A DNA stretch of 44,207 nt from Bacteroidales bacterium UBA1769. Lineage in GTDB: Bacteria; Bacteroidota; Bacteroidia; Bacteroidales; UBA932. The position numbers and the translations under genes are program-made. Under the pieces are notes generated by a model. It searched no databases, had not been told where the DNA came from, and saw nothing but the letters and a program-made list of their open reading frames with translations. Where the stretch lies: the NCBI GenBank assembly GCA_002314725.1, contig DCGV01000008.1, positions 1 to 44,207 on the forward strand, read 5' to 3'. Below are positions 1-7,252 of this stretch, piece by piece (position 1 is the stretch's first letter; each line of letters begins with the position of its first letter).

Positions 1-73
1 TGTTCACTTGAATCGGGGACATATTTGATAATTATTCACTTCAAATACTTAATAATTAACACTTTACAAATCT

Positions 74-1702
74 ATGAAACTTAAAGCTATTTTTATTTCA
101 TTGGCATTTGTAGGTCTTCTTGCCTCTTGCAACTGCAACAACAGTAACGATTGGTCAGACAAAGATCTAATTCAAATCGGTGATGGAATCGCAATTGCCC
201 AGACTGAATATGGTCAGATCCAGGGCTTTATTTTTAAGGGTATCTACACCTTCCTAGGTGTTCCTTATGGTGCTCCTACAGGTGGTGAAAACAGATTTAT
301 GCCACCAGTAGCTCCTGAGAAATGGGATGGCATCAAACCAGCACTATTCTGGGGAGCTTCAGCTCCACAGCCAGCATTCGCTTGGCCAAACAATGTCAGC
401 ACATTCCTTGATCACTGGAACTATTATGATATCAGTGAAGATTGCTTGAATCTTAACGTTTGGACTCCTAATCTTGACAGTGAGAAACGTCCTGTAATGG
501 TATGGTTCCATGGTGGTGGATTCACTTCAGGCAACAGTATCGAGCATGATGAGTATCATGGTGAGAACTTCGCTCGTGAAGAAAATGCAGTATTCGTATC
601 AGTTAACCACCGTCTAGGCCCTATGGGTTTCACAGATCTTTCTGCTTTCGGCGAGAAATATGCTGCATCAGGTAACGTAGGTGTAATGGACCTTGTATTC
701 GCACTACAATGGGTTCATGACAATATTGCCAACTTCGGTGGTGACCCTAACAATGTAACAATCATGGGTCAGTCAGGTGGTGGAGCTAAAGTTTGTACAG
801 TACTTGCTATGGAGAGTGCTCGCGGTCTAGTTCATAAGGCTGTAGCTCTATCAGGTAATGCAACTTCAGGTGCAGACCAAACTGCTTCAAGCGCACTAGG
901 TGAATATATTGTTAAGGCTGCAGGTCTTGATGCCAAATCAGTTGATAAACTTCAAGAGATGCCTTGGCAAGATTATCTGACTCTTGCTAACAACTGCTCA
1001 AGATCATTCGGTAGAGAGACCGGTATGCGTGCCGGCTTCCAACCAGTTGCTGATGGCGTTATCCTTCCTAAGGACGGTTACTTTCAACCAGACGGACATG
1101 CAAAAGATATCCCAGTTATCTTCAGCAGCACTGTAGCTGAACGTTCTATCAGTATGAACGATCCTGCTATGGAAGATGTAACAAAAGAGGGTGCAATTGA
1201 ATACTTGGCTAAATCTTATGGTCAAGAGGGCGCAGCTGCTGTTATTGCTGAATGTGAAAAGGCATTCCCTGAGATGAAACCTATCGAATGGTTGGATATG
1301 CTTTCTTGGAACTTCAGAAGTGGTGTTGTTAACTCTGCCAATGCAAAAGTTGCTCAAGGTGGTGACGTTTACACTATGTGGTTCGCTTACAATCCTCCAG
1401 TATTCAATGGTCGTCTTCGCGCATTCCACACAATGGATATCGCTTTCTGGTATCAGAATACAGATATGATGTATTCACACACTGGTGGTGGTCCAGAGCC
1501 AAGAGCTATCGCTGCTAAGATGGGTAAATCATTGAAAGCATTCATGGAGACTGGTGACCCTAACTGCGGTGCACTTCCACAATGGCCTAAATATACTCCA
1601 GAAGGTGGTGAAGTTCTTTGGTTAGACAAAGAGAGCAAAGTTCTTTACGATCCAGACGGAGCTATCAGAGCTGCTATCCCTGCAGGAGTAAGCAGATTCT
1701 AA
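74..1702 (+). CDS. Type B carboxylesterase family lipoprotein
   Basis: Predicted exported serine ester hydrolase of the carboxylesterase type B (alpha/beta hydrolase) family; the substrate is unknown. The N-terminus is a lipoprotein signal peptide with lipobox LLASC and acylated Cys19, so the enzyme should sit in the cell envelope. Visible motifs are the oxyanion-hole HGGGF (146-150), the nucleophile elbow GQSGGG with Ser234, a candidate acidic residue Glu356 (STVAE) and a candidate catalytic His452 (FHTMD). The segment EDCLNLNVWTP just upstream is also typical. Length, 542 residues, is normal for the family. It is a single-gene unit: a strong hairpin terminator follows the stop, and the next gene is convergent. 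No clear TAnnTTTG promoter box is visible in the 73 bases before it. Family confidence is high; the physiological substrate cannot be inferred. Confidence 0.9.
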   Translation: MKLKAIFISLAFVGLLASCNCNNSNDWSDKDLIQIGDGIAIAQTEYGQIQGFIFKGIYTFLGVPYGAPTGGENRFMPPVAPEKWDGIKPALFWGASAPQPAFAWPNNVSTFLDHWNYYDISEDCLNLNVWTPNLDSEKRPVMVWFHGGGFTSGNSIEHDEYHGENFAREENAVFVSVNHRLGPMGFTDLSAFGEKYAASGNVGVMDLVFALQWVHDNIANFGGDPNNVTIMGQSGGGAKVCTVLAMESARGLVHKAVALSGNATSGADQTASSALGEYIVKAAGLDAKSVDKLQEMPWQDYLTLANNCSRSFGRETGMRAGFQPVADGVILPKDGYFQPDGHAKDIPVIFSSTVAERSISMNDPAMEDVTKEGAIEYLAKSYGQEGAAAVIAECEKAFPEMKPIEWLDMLSWNFRSGVVNSANAKVAQGGDVYTMWFAYNPPVFNGRLRAFHTMDIAFWYQNTDMMYSHTGGGPEPRAIAAKMGKSLKAFMETGDPNCGALPQWPKYTPEGGEVLWLDKESKVLYDPDGAIRAAIPAGVSRF

Positions 1703-1723
1703 GAGCATCTTTGTTATATGCAT

Positions 1724-1758
1724 AAACGAGTCATTGAAGTTTTCAATGGCTCGTTTTT
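1724..1758 (+). terminator. Intrinsic terminator after the carboxylesterase gene
   Basis: ACGAGTCATTGAA and TTCAATGGCTCGT form a 13-bp stem with one G/T wobble and a very short GT-containing loop. A run of five T follows. It lies 23 bases after the stop codon and immediately before the heptamer repeat array. Confidence 0.85.
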
Positions 1759-1872
1759 AGTCTAGAGTCCAGAGTCTAGAGTCCAGAGTCTAGAGTCTAG
1801 AGTCTAGAGTCTAGAGTCTAGAGTTATATTTTAACTCTCAACTCTCAACTCTCAACTCTTAACTCTGGACTC
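1759..1872. repeat. Heptamer repeat array with inverted arms (array A)
   Basis: Nine tandem heptamers (TCTAGAG, two of them TCCAGAG) are followed by a short TTATATTTTA spacer and then about five heptamers of the opposite sense (ACTCTCA, ACTCTTA, ACTCTGG). The two arms are largely complementary, so the array can fold into a long imperfect hairpin on either strand. It lies between two convergent genes. Related arrays occur at 4481-4548, 13950-14025 and 38354-38440, with short remnants at 1946-1964 and 37964-37973. No protein is encoded. Confidence 0.9.
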
Positions 1873-1939
1873 ATTAAAATATTATTTCCTTGAGACGCAT
1901 TTACGAAGGGAGAGCGTCTCTCATAAATAATATTTTAAT
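1873..1939. repeat. 67-base two-tier palindromic element
   Basis: The outer arms ATTAAAATATTATTT (1873-1887) and AAATAATATTTTAAT (1925-1939) are perfect 15-base inverted repeats. Inside them, GAGACGC (1892-1898) and GCGTCTC (1914-1920) form a second perfect stem around a 15-base loop. The GAGACGC...GCGTCTC core resembles dispersed palindromes I recall from other Bacteroidales genomes, but I could not check this. It may act as a bidirectional terminator or be a small mobile palindrome inserted into the heptamer array, which continues at 1946. Confidence 0.8.
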
Positions 1940-1945
1940 TTAATT

Positions 1946-1964
1946 ACTCTTAACTCTTAACTCT
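1946..1964. repeat. Short heptamer repeat remnant at the 3' end of the DUF1343 gene
   Basis: ACTCTTA is repeated and ends in ACTCT, matching the right-arm units of array A, from which it is separated by the 67-base palindrome. Its minus-strand reading supplies the last three codons (Arg-Val-Lys-Ser region) and the TAA stop of the DUF1343 gene, so the coding sequence runs into the repeat. Confidence 0.75.
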
Positions 1965-3062
1965 ATACGGCGCTTCATCGTAGAGTATGTATTTCTTCGC
2001 CTTGCGTAGCCACTTCTGTTCTTCTGTCTTGACATACTCTTTCAGCATCTCTTCGTCTATCTCGCCATAGACATAACTTAACATCATATCATCTTCAAGA
2101 TATTTCTCAAGATTATCAGAGGTAAACTCATTGAATTGTTCTCTTATGAATCTCAAGCATCTCAGGGTGTGGTTAAGTGCATGATATTCGTTTCCAGGAA
2201 TAAACATAAAGTGGAAACCAAAACAGGTTTTGCCGCTATACATTCCATATGCAGGGATGAAGCGATGCCATCTTATATAGAGTGACTTATCGTAAATAGG
2301 GCTATCAATGGCGTTCCAGGTTTCAATATGATTATCTTTCAAATAATTGAACAATGGTTCCATCCATGGCGATCCGAAGCATTCGAAAGGTCTTGTCGTA
2401 CCATGTCCATAACTGACATTTGTGCCCATATATAAGCACGTTCCACTATAGAAATTTGAAGTGAACAATCCGGAAAAGTCAGTAAACGGAGGAATGCTCC
2501 AAGGCATCAATTCTCTATTGACACTCTCAGAATTAGCAGAGATTATATGCAGATGGAATTTAGCATTGAATTCGGAGTGGAATAGATTGGCCAACTCACC
2601 AACTGTCAATCCATGGCGATGAGGGACCCCAAGTTCACCCATTGTCCCTTCAACCTGACGGCCTGAAGGATTGAGTCTATCGATAATGAAGATACTGATC
2701 TCTGATTTGGACTCCTTCAAGTCAGCAAATAGATTCAGCAATATTTTTGTCACATTTCCATACCTTGATCCTGTATCTTGAAGTTCGATGATCAATGCAT
2801 CGACATTCTCAAGTTCACTCACATCAAGGTGTGTAGTGAGTTCAACCATAGGAATACCCAGTTCAGCCGGCAGAACTTCACCATAAAAAGAATGTTCAAG
2901 CATAAAGATTTTGACAAGGTTACCTCTCTTTGAAAAAGTTTCGAAAAGATACTCCCCTTTATCCGGGTGCCAAGCAACCTGGTTGCAAAGTATTGCAACC
3001 CTGCCACTCTTCAATACATTATCTCCCTGTTCAAAAATGGATGTTGTCCTGAATGAAAACAT
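1950..3062 (-). CDS. DUF1343 / NamZ-like exo-beta-N-acetylmuramidase family protein
   Basis: Belongs to DUF1343, whose characterised members (NamZ) remove terminal N-acetylmuramic acid from peptidoglycan fragments. Family landmarks are EH at 56-57 (the family form is EHGxxG; here EHSFYG), LQDTGSRYG near 94-102, IDRLNPSGR near 128-135, HRHGLTVGEL at 148-157, SYGHGTTRPFE, and a RWHRFIPAY block. The usual glycine after EH is replaced by Ser58. There is no signal peptide, whereas studied family members are exported, so a cytoplasmic role in recycling is possible. It starts two bases after the glmM stop and is probably co-transcribed with it. The C-terminus is made by a heptamer repeat. Family confidence is high; activity is inferred. 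Confidence 0.82.
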   Translation of the reverse strand: MFSFRTTSIFEQGDNVLKSGRVAILCNQVAWHPDKGEYLFETFSKRGNLVKIFMLEHSFYGEVLPAELGIPMVELTTHLDVSELENVDALIIELQDTGSRYGNVTKILLNLFADLKESKSEISIFIIDRLNPSGRQVEGTMGELGVPHRHGLTVGELANLFHSEFNAKFHLHIISANSESVNRELMPWSIPPFTDFSGLFTSNFYSGTCLYMGTNVSYGHGTTRPFECFGSPWMEPLFNYLKDNHIETWNAIDSPIYDKSLYIRWHRFIPAYGMYSGKTCFGFHFMFIPGNEYHALNHTLRCLRFIREQFNEFTSDNLEKYLEDDMMLSYVYGEIDEEMLKEYVKTEEQKWLRKAKKYILYDEAPYRVKS

Positions 3063-3064
3063 TA

Positions 3065-4462
3065 CTATTCATTTATAATGTTAATTACCTCTTGTGCCAA
3101 TGCATCTGCTTCATTTGAGGTAGGAGCTTCAGCATATATTCTAATAATAGGTTCAGTGTTTGAACGGCGAAGTATCACCCATTTGCGTTCAGCTTCAAAA
3201 TCAACTCTTAAGCCATCCATAGTGTTGATTTTCTCCTTTTCATAATACTTTTGCACCTTTTCAAGTAGAGCGGGAACCAATGAGAAATCAGATAGAGTTA
3301 TTTTGTTTTTTGAAACGTAATAATCAGGATAACTGGCCCTTAATTGACTGGCACTCTTTATTGAACTCTCTTTACGTTTGTGAGCCAGATTGCTCAAGAA
3401 AAGAGCTACACCGATAAGTGCATCGCGACCATAATGCAATTCAGGATAGATTACTCCGCCATTTCCTTCGCCTCCTATCACAGCTCCGACTTCACGCATC
3501 ATAGTAGTGGCATTAACCTCCCCTACCTTGCATCCATAATACTGGCAACCTTTCATCTCTGTCACATCGCGTAATGCACGAGATGATGAGATATTTGAAA
3601 CAGTAGGACCAGGTCGTTTTGACAGGACATAATCTGCAACAGAAACCAAAGTATACTCTTCAACGAATGGGTTACCGTTTTCACATATAAATGCCAATCG
3701 ATCGACATCAGGATCTACGGAGATACCTAAATCAGCCTTGTTCGCTACAACAGCTTCTGAAAGAGCTATCAGATTTTCAGGAAGCGGTTCCGGATTGTGA
3801 GCGAAATTACCATCCGGTTTGTCATTTATTGTAATACATTTGACACCAAGTTGCTTAAGCAAAGCGGGCATACAGATAGCTCCAACTGAATTGATTGGAT
3901 CCAGAACAACCTTAAAGCCAGCTTTTTTAATAGCCTTTACATCCACTAATGAATCTTTCAGGACTGCATCTATGTGAGCTTGGGTAAAATCTTTCTTAGT
4001 AATATGGCCGATGGAATCTACCTCTTTGAATTCAAAGCTTTGAGCCTCAGCTATCTTTTGAAGAGCTAAACCCTCTGCATCTGAAAGAAATTCTCCCTTT
4101 TCATTTAGAAGTTTAAGTGCATTCCATTGCTTTGGATTGTGAGATGCAGTCAAAATAATACCGCCGTCTGCTTGTTCAAAAATTACAGCCATCTCAGTTG
4201 TCGGCGTAGAGGCCAAACCAGCATTGATAACATCTATACCACATGCACATAAAGTCCCACATACAAGTTGGTCTACCATTTCGCCTGAGATTCTTGCATC
4301 TCTTCCAACAACTACTTTGTAATGGTCATTCTTTGCAGCTTTGCTTTTTATTATTTGTGCATACGCTGCAGTGAATTTTACAATATCTATCGGCGTCAGT
4401 GAATCGCCTATTGCACCACCTATCGTACCTCTGATACCTGAAATTGATTTAATTAATGACAT
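3065..4462 (-). CDS. glmM: Phosphoglucosamine mutase (GlmM-type phosphohexomutase)
   Basis: Interconverts glucosamine-6-phosphate and glucosamine-1-phosphate on the route to UDP-GlcNAc, in the cytoplasm. The 465-residue protein has all four phosphohexomutase landmarks: the phosphoserine loop TASHNP with Ser107, the metal site DPDVDRL (250-256), the sugar-binding loop GEGNGG (331-336), and the phosphate-binding loop RRSNTEP near the C-terminus. The N-terminal ISGIRGT motif is also present. It starts four bases after the TIGR02757 gene stop and ends two bases before the DUF1343 gene, so the three form an operon. A phosphomannomutase or phosphoglucomutase specificity cannot be excluded from motifs alone, but Bacteroidota proteins of this type are normally called GlmM. 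Confidence 0.88.
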   Translation of the reverse strand: MSLIKSISGIRGTIGGAIGDSLTPIDIVKFTAAYAQIIKSKAAKNDHYKVVVGRDARISGEMVDQLVCGTLCACGIDVINAGLASTPTTEMAVIFEQADGGIILTASHNPKQWNALKLLNEKGEFLSDAEGLALQKIAEAQSFEFKEVDSIGHITKKDFTQAHIDAVLKDSLVDVKAIKKAGFKVVLDPINSVGAICMPALLKQLGVKCITINDKPDGNFAHNPEPLPENLIALSEAVVANKADLGISVDPDVDRLAFICENGNPFVEEYTLVSVADYVLSKRPGPTVSNISSSRALRDVTEMKGCQYYGCKVGEVNATTMMREVGAVIGGEGNGGVIYPELHYGRDALIGVALFLSNLAHKRKESSIKSASQLRASYPDYYVSKNKITLSDFSLVPALLEKVQKYYEKEKINTMDGLRVDFEAERKWVILRRSNTEPIIRIYAEAPTSNEADALAQEVINIINE

Positions 4463-4466
4463 ATGT

Positions 4467-5246
4467 TTAATTATTTTTTAAGTCTAGAGTTGAGAGTCTA
4501 GAGTCTAGAGTTTTTCTCTGGACTCTGGACTCTGGACTCTTAACTCTCATCACCCCGTATCCGAAAAGGGCAAAATCGCCGATGCACGGATCGTTCGGAT
4601 ATAAATTCTTAAAAAAGTCCGTAATCTCTTTAGCTGTCTTATAATCTGCGCTCTTTCTTTGTGTAATCCCCAATTCAAGAGCCATTTGATGTACATGTAC
4701 ATCCAGTGGAATAATCAATTCCGAAGGATCCGTATTTCTCCACAAGCCAAAATCCACTATACCATCACGGCGGACCATCCAACGACGGAACATATGTATC
4801 TTTTTATTTGCAGCGTTCTTATCTGATTTCTGACCGAAAATTTCGGTTCTTATCTCATCGGGGCTAAGCTGTTCAACAGAGCGAGCCGAATCGAATCGTC
4901 CTTCAGGAGCGTAAAAAGCCCTCAAATTGGCGCAAATCAGAGCAAATTCAGACCATTTAATCGTTCTATGCATCGATACATCATCATGACGATAATTGCC
5001 ATTTAACACATATTCAAGTGGCTGCCAGGACATTTCATCAAACATTCTGTTACAATCGCGCACTATCATTGACCTCCGTCCCCAAGCTAGATGGGCTGAG
5101 AGAAGGCCAGATATCTCAACATCCTGCAATTGTGACTCCCCTCTCTTATAAGACTCAAAAAAACGTCTTGGAAAGGCAATGGGATCCTCTTGGAAATATT
5201 TGGTATTATTATATTCAGTTATATTTTGTACTATATTGTTTACCAT
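4467..5246 (-). CDS. TIGR02757 / DUF2400 family protein with repeat-encoded C-terminus
   Basis: A conserved Bacteroidota protein of unknown function, recognised by RRFFESYKRGESQLQDVEIS, the LLSAHLAWGRRS block, the RWMVRRDGIVDFGLW block and LIIPLDVHVHQMALELG. The last two are family hallmarks, and the fold is thought to be related to HhH DNA glycosylases. The family core ends near GDFALFGYGVMR. The following 20 or so residues (start KSPESRV) are translated from heptamer array B, where the 7-base unit gives a 7-residue periodicity, so this tail is not part of the family. The gene leads the operon with glmM and the DUF1343 gene. A minus-strand TAAATTTG box lies about 20 bases upstream. Confidence 0.85.
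   Translation of the reverse strand: MVNNIVQNITEYNNTKYFQEDPIAFPRRFFESYKRGESQLQDVEISGLLSAHLAWGRRSMIVRDCNRMFDEMSWQPLEYVLNGNYRHDDVSMHRTIKWSEFALICANLRAFYAPEGRFDSARSVEQLSPDEIRTEIFGQKSDKNAANKKIHMFRRWMVRRDGIVDFGLWRNTDPSELIIPLDVHVHQMALELGITQRKSADYKTAKEITDFFKNLYPNDPCIGDFALFGYGVMRVKSPESRVQRKTLDSRLSTLDLKNN
4481..4548. repeat. Heptamer repeat array inside the 3' end of the TIGR02757 gene (array B)
   Basis: AGTCTAGAG-type units (4481-4511) are separated by a short T-run from CTCTGGACTCTGGACTCTGG-type units and a final TTAACTCTC. The arms are complementary and would form a hairpin in the minus-strand transcript. Unlike the other arrays it lies within an open reading frame, just upstream of the glmM start, and is translated. 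Confidence 0.85.
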
Positions 5247-5267
5247 ATACCTTCAATAATACAAATA

Positions 5268-5275
5268 CAAATTTA
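5268..5275 (-). promoter_or_regulatory. Possible -7 promoter box for the TIGR02757-glmM operon
   Basis: On the minus strand this reads TAAATTTG, fitting the Bacteroidota -7 consensus TAnnTTTG. It lies 21 bases before the TIGR02757 start codon. No TTTG is seen at the ideal 19-base spacing upstream, so support is partial. Confidence 0.45.
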
Positions 5276-5319
5276 CCAAAAACCATCAAGTAATCATAAA
5301 AAATAATTATTGAAAGATA

Positions 5320-5350
5320 TTTGAGGATGAGATTTATTTTCATAAATTTG
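5320..5350 (+). promoter_or_regulatory. Bacteroidota-type promoter upstream of the zeta-like gene
   Basis: TTTG at 5320-5323, a spacer of exactly 19 bases, then TAAATTTG at 5343-5350 fit both elements of the Bacteroidota consensus (TTTG-N19-TAnnTTTG). Transcription would start near 5356 and leave a leader of about 60 bases. That leader contains a small hairpin, CTTTCG...CGAAAG, near 5367-5385. Confidence 0.7.
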
Positions 5351-5417
5351 TTAGTTAGAGATTTCTCTTTCGTTAAGTGCGAAAGTTAAGTTGGTGAACG
5401 TTTTTTTCAATTGACAG

Positions 5418-6080
5418 ATGCCAAGATTTTTTATAATAGCTGGTTGTAATGGAGCTGGGAAGACAACTGCCTCTTATACTATTCTGCCGGAGATGCTCAA
5501 TTGCGAAGAATTCGTCAACTCCGATGAAATAGCGAAAGGGCTCTCTCCTTTTAACCCTGAACTTGCCGCAATTCGTGCAAGTCGGCTTATGATGGAGAGA
5601 ATTTACGAGCTTTTGGATAAGGGATGTGATTTCGGAGTGGAGACAACTTTAGCCACCAGATTCCTTCTTAGGGTTATATCAGAAGCTCAGAAAAGAGGTT
5701 ATATAGTCACTCTGCTTTTCTTCTGGCTGAAGATGCCGGAACTGGCTGTTGAAAGAGTAAAATTGAGAGTTGCTTCAGGTGGTCACAATATACCGGAAGA
5801 GACGATATATAGACGATATGATGCTGGTATTGACAACTTCTTCACTCGCTATATTGGGATATGTGATTATTGGATAATAATTGACAACTCCAATATGAAA
5901 GCAGAGATTGTTGCCGAAGGCGGAAAAATGATAATTACTAAAACCCATAATAAACTAACCTACAACCAATTACTTAATTATGAACGAGCAAGAATCGAGA
6001 CAGATGCGGGAGAGCATCAGACAGGGTTTGGCCATTTCGTTCGACAAGATGGTGTTGGAGAAGAAGATGACAAATTCTGA
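5418..6080 (+). CDS. Zeta-toxin-like P-loop kinase
   Basis: A small P-loop kinase of the zeta toxin family. The Walker A is GCNGAGKTT (9-17, Lys15), NSDE follows at 35-38 and VETTLAT at 74-80; the helix with RRY (132-134) probably carries phosphate-binding arginines. Zeta toxins phosphorylate UDP-N-acetylglucosamine, but the target of the Bacteroidota solitary forms is not established. Recognisable family sequence ends near residue 185. The last 30 or so residues overlap, in another frame, the start of a 51-codon gene. No epsilon-type antitoxin gene is visible upstream. The tail may therefore be a readthrough extension created by an upstream indel, since in a third reading frame stop codons occur at 5975-5977 and 5981-5983, right at the junction. 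It has its own promoter. Confidence 0.8.
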   Translation: MPRFFIIAGCNGAGKTTASYTILPEMLNCEEFVNSDEIAKGLSPFNPELAAIRASRLMMERIYELLDKGCDFGVETTLATRFLLRVISEAQKRGYIVTLLFFWLKMPELAVERVKLRVASGGHNIPEETIYRRYDAGIDNFFTRYIGICDYWIIIDNSNMKAEIVAEGGKMIITKTHNKLTYNQLLNYERARIETDAGEHQTGFGHFVRQDGVGEEDDKF

Positions 6081-6135
6081 GTTGGCTTTTGCCGACAAAG
6101 GTGAAATTGTCAAAATTAAAGCGAATGAATTATAA
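5980..6135 (+). CDS. 51-residue protein overlapping the zeta-like gene
   Basis: Short open reading frame in a different frame from the zeta-like gene, overlapping its last 101 bases. The product begins MNEQESRQMRESIRQGLA and ends GEIVKIKANEL. It is charged, probably an N-terminal helix followed by a short beta segment, with no signal or membrane segment. The pattern of a helical QGLAISFDKMV stretch followed by a G-E/K-I-V-K-I-K-A strand looks like a real small protein rather than chance translation. I recall similar small proteins in Bacteroidota but cannot confirm this. Position suggests a partner or antitoxin of the kinase. Function unknown. Confidence 0.6.
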   Translation: MNEQESRQMRESIRQGLAISFDKMVLEKKMTNSELAFADKGEIVKIKANEL

Positions 6136-6189
6136 CAGCCAATCCAAGGCGTAAACGGTACTTAAAGGGGTACCACAAACTATTAAAAG

Positions 6190-6732
6190 ATGGAAATTAA
6201 TGATAACAAAGTTGTATCACTTATTTATGAACTTAATGTAGATGGTCAAATCGCTGATAAATGTTCAAAGGATAATCCTCTTGAGTTTATCTTCGGTATG
6301 GGATATCTACTTCCAAAATTTGAAGAGAATGTTAAAGGTCTTAAAGTTGGAGATAAATTCAAATTCACTCTTTCACCTGAAGAGGGTTACGGAGTAAAGG
6401 ATTCTCAAGCGATTGTCGACCTTCCAAAGAACATATTTGAAATTGACGGCCATATCCAGGACGGTCTTCTGGAAGTTGGCAACACAATTCCTATGATGAA
6501 TGCCAATGGCCAGGTGATGCAAGGTGTTGTCGTATCTGTAGCTGCAGAGAGCGTAAAGATGGATTTTAACCATCCAATGGCTGACAAGACTCTAAATTTC
6601 TCAGGTGAAATCACAGCAGTTCGCGAAGCTTCAGCAAAGGAGCTTGAAGAGGGTCTTCACGGCGAACGCAAAGCAAAGAGTTGCAACGGTAGTTGCGGAG
6701 GAAGCTGCGAAGGATGCGGCGGATGCAACTAA
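6190..6732 (+). CDS. slyD: FKBP-type peptidyl-prolyl isomerase, SlyD-like
   Basis: Cytoplasmic cis-trans prolyl isomerase and chaperone with metal-binding potential. The N-terminal FKBP part shows LEFIFGMGYLLPKFEENVKGLKVGDK (split around 26-55) and SPEEGYG. An inserted chaperone flap (IF domain) spans about 70-130, containing NANGQVMQGVV, and is followed by DFNHPMADKTLNFSGEI, all typical of SlyD. The C-terminus is a short metal-binding tail with five cysteines in a Gly/Ser-rich stretch after residue 162, as in E. coli SlyD, which binds nickel. No membrane segment is present. It is monocistronic, with a perfect hairpin terminator after it. Confidence 0.9.
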   Translation: MEINDNKVVSLIYELNVDGQIADKCSKDNPLEFIFGMGYLLPKFEENVKGLKVGDKFKFTLSPEEGYGVKDSQAIVDLPKNIFEIDGHIQDGLLEVGNTIPMMNANGQVMQGVVVSVAAESVKMDFNHPMADKTLNFSGEITAVREASAKELEEGLHGERKAKSCNGSCGGSCEGCGGCN

Positions 6733-6755
6733 TTGATTAAGAGCAATAAAACATT

Positions 6756-6785
6756 AGAGTCCGGTTTTTTCTGGACTCTTTTTGT
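6756..6785 (+). terminator. Intrinsic terminator after slyD, built from the repeat heptamer
   Basis: AGAGTCCGG, a TTTTTT loop and CTGGACTCT form a 9-bp stem with one G/T pair, followed by five T and G then three T. The stem arms AGAGTCC and GGACTCT are the same heptamer found in the multi-copy arrays, here as a single pair. It separates slyD from the convergent reductase gene. Confidence 0.85.
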
Positions 6786-6787
6786 TT

Positions 6788-7252
6788 CTAGAGCATTGAG
6801 ACAATCTGCTCAAGATATTTAGCATCTATTTCATCGAATGTATTCAGGTATTGGCTGTCAATATCCAAAACGGCTGCGATTTCGTCATTGCTATACACCG
6901 GTACAACAATTTCACTGCGAGATTCACTTGAGCACGCTATATGTCCTGGAAACTGGTCAACGTCGGGAACTATTATAGTACGCTCCTGAGCCCATGATGT
7001 GCCACATACTCCCCTGCCTTTTGCAATTCTAGTGCATGCAACTGGTCCTTGAAATGGACCTAAGACAAGTTCATTTCCGACAACACGATAAAAGCCAGTC
7101 CACCAAAACCCGAATTCAGAATGAATTGCGGCAGAGACATTTGCCATATCGGCTATAATATCCCGGCCTTCACCACAAAGGAGAGATTCAATCACCTTGA
7201 TCAGCGACTGATATCTCTCCTCCTTGGATTTTTCTATTTGTGAAATGCTCAT
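6788..7252 (-). CDS. msrC: Free methionine-(R)-sulfoxide reductase (GAF-domain fRMsr)
   Basis: A single GAF domain enzyme that reduces free methionine-R-sulfoxide using thioredoxin. The three family cysteines are present at Cys73, Cys83 and Cys107, with the same +10 and +24 spacing as Cys84/94/118 in the E. coli enzyme. Supporting motifs are FGFWWTGFY (48-56), LGPFQGPVACTRIAKGRGVCG, and the C-terminal VLDIDSQ. Length, 154 residues, is normal. Its start codon overlaps the stop of an upstream 57-codon gene by one base (TAATG), so the two are probably translated in a coupled way. It acts in cytoplasmic oxidative-damage repair. Confidence 0.9.
   Translation of the reverse strand: MSISQIEKSKEERYQSLIKVIESLLCGEGRDIIADMANVSAAIHSEFGFWWTGFYRVVGNELVLGPFQGPVACTRIAKGRGVCGTSWAQERTIIVPDVDQFPGHIACSSESRSEIVVPVYSNDEIAAVLDIDSQYLNTFDEIDAKYLEQIVSML

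Noticed and set aside
1759..1872. CRISPR-like array or insertion sequence end
   Set aside because: The heptamers are contiguous without spacers, and there is no transposase or target duplication; it is a tandem repeat.
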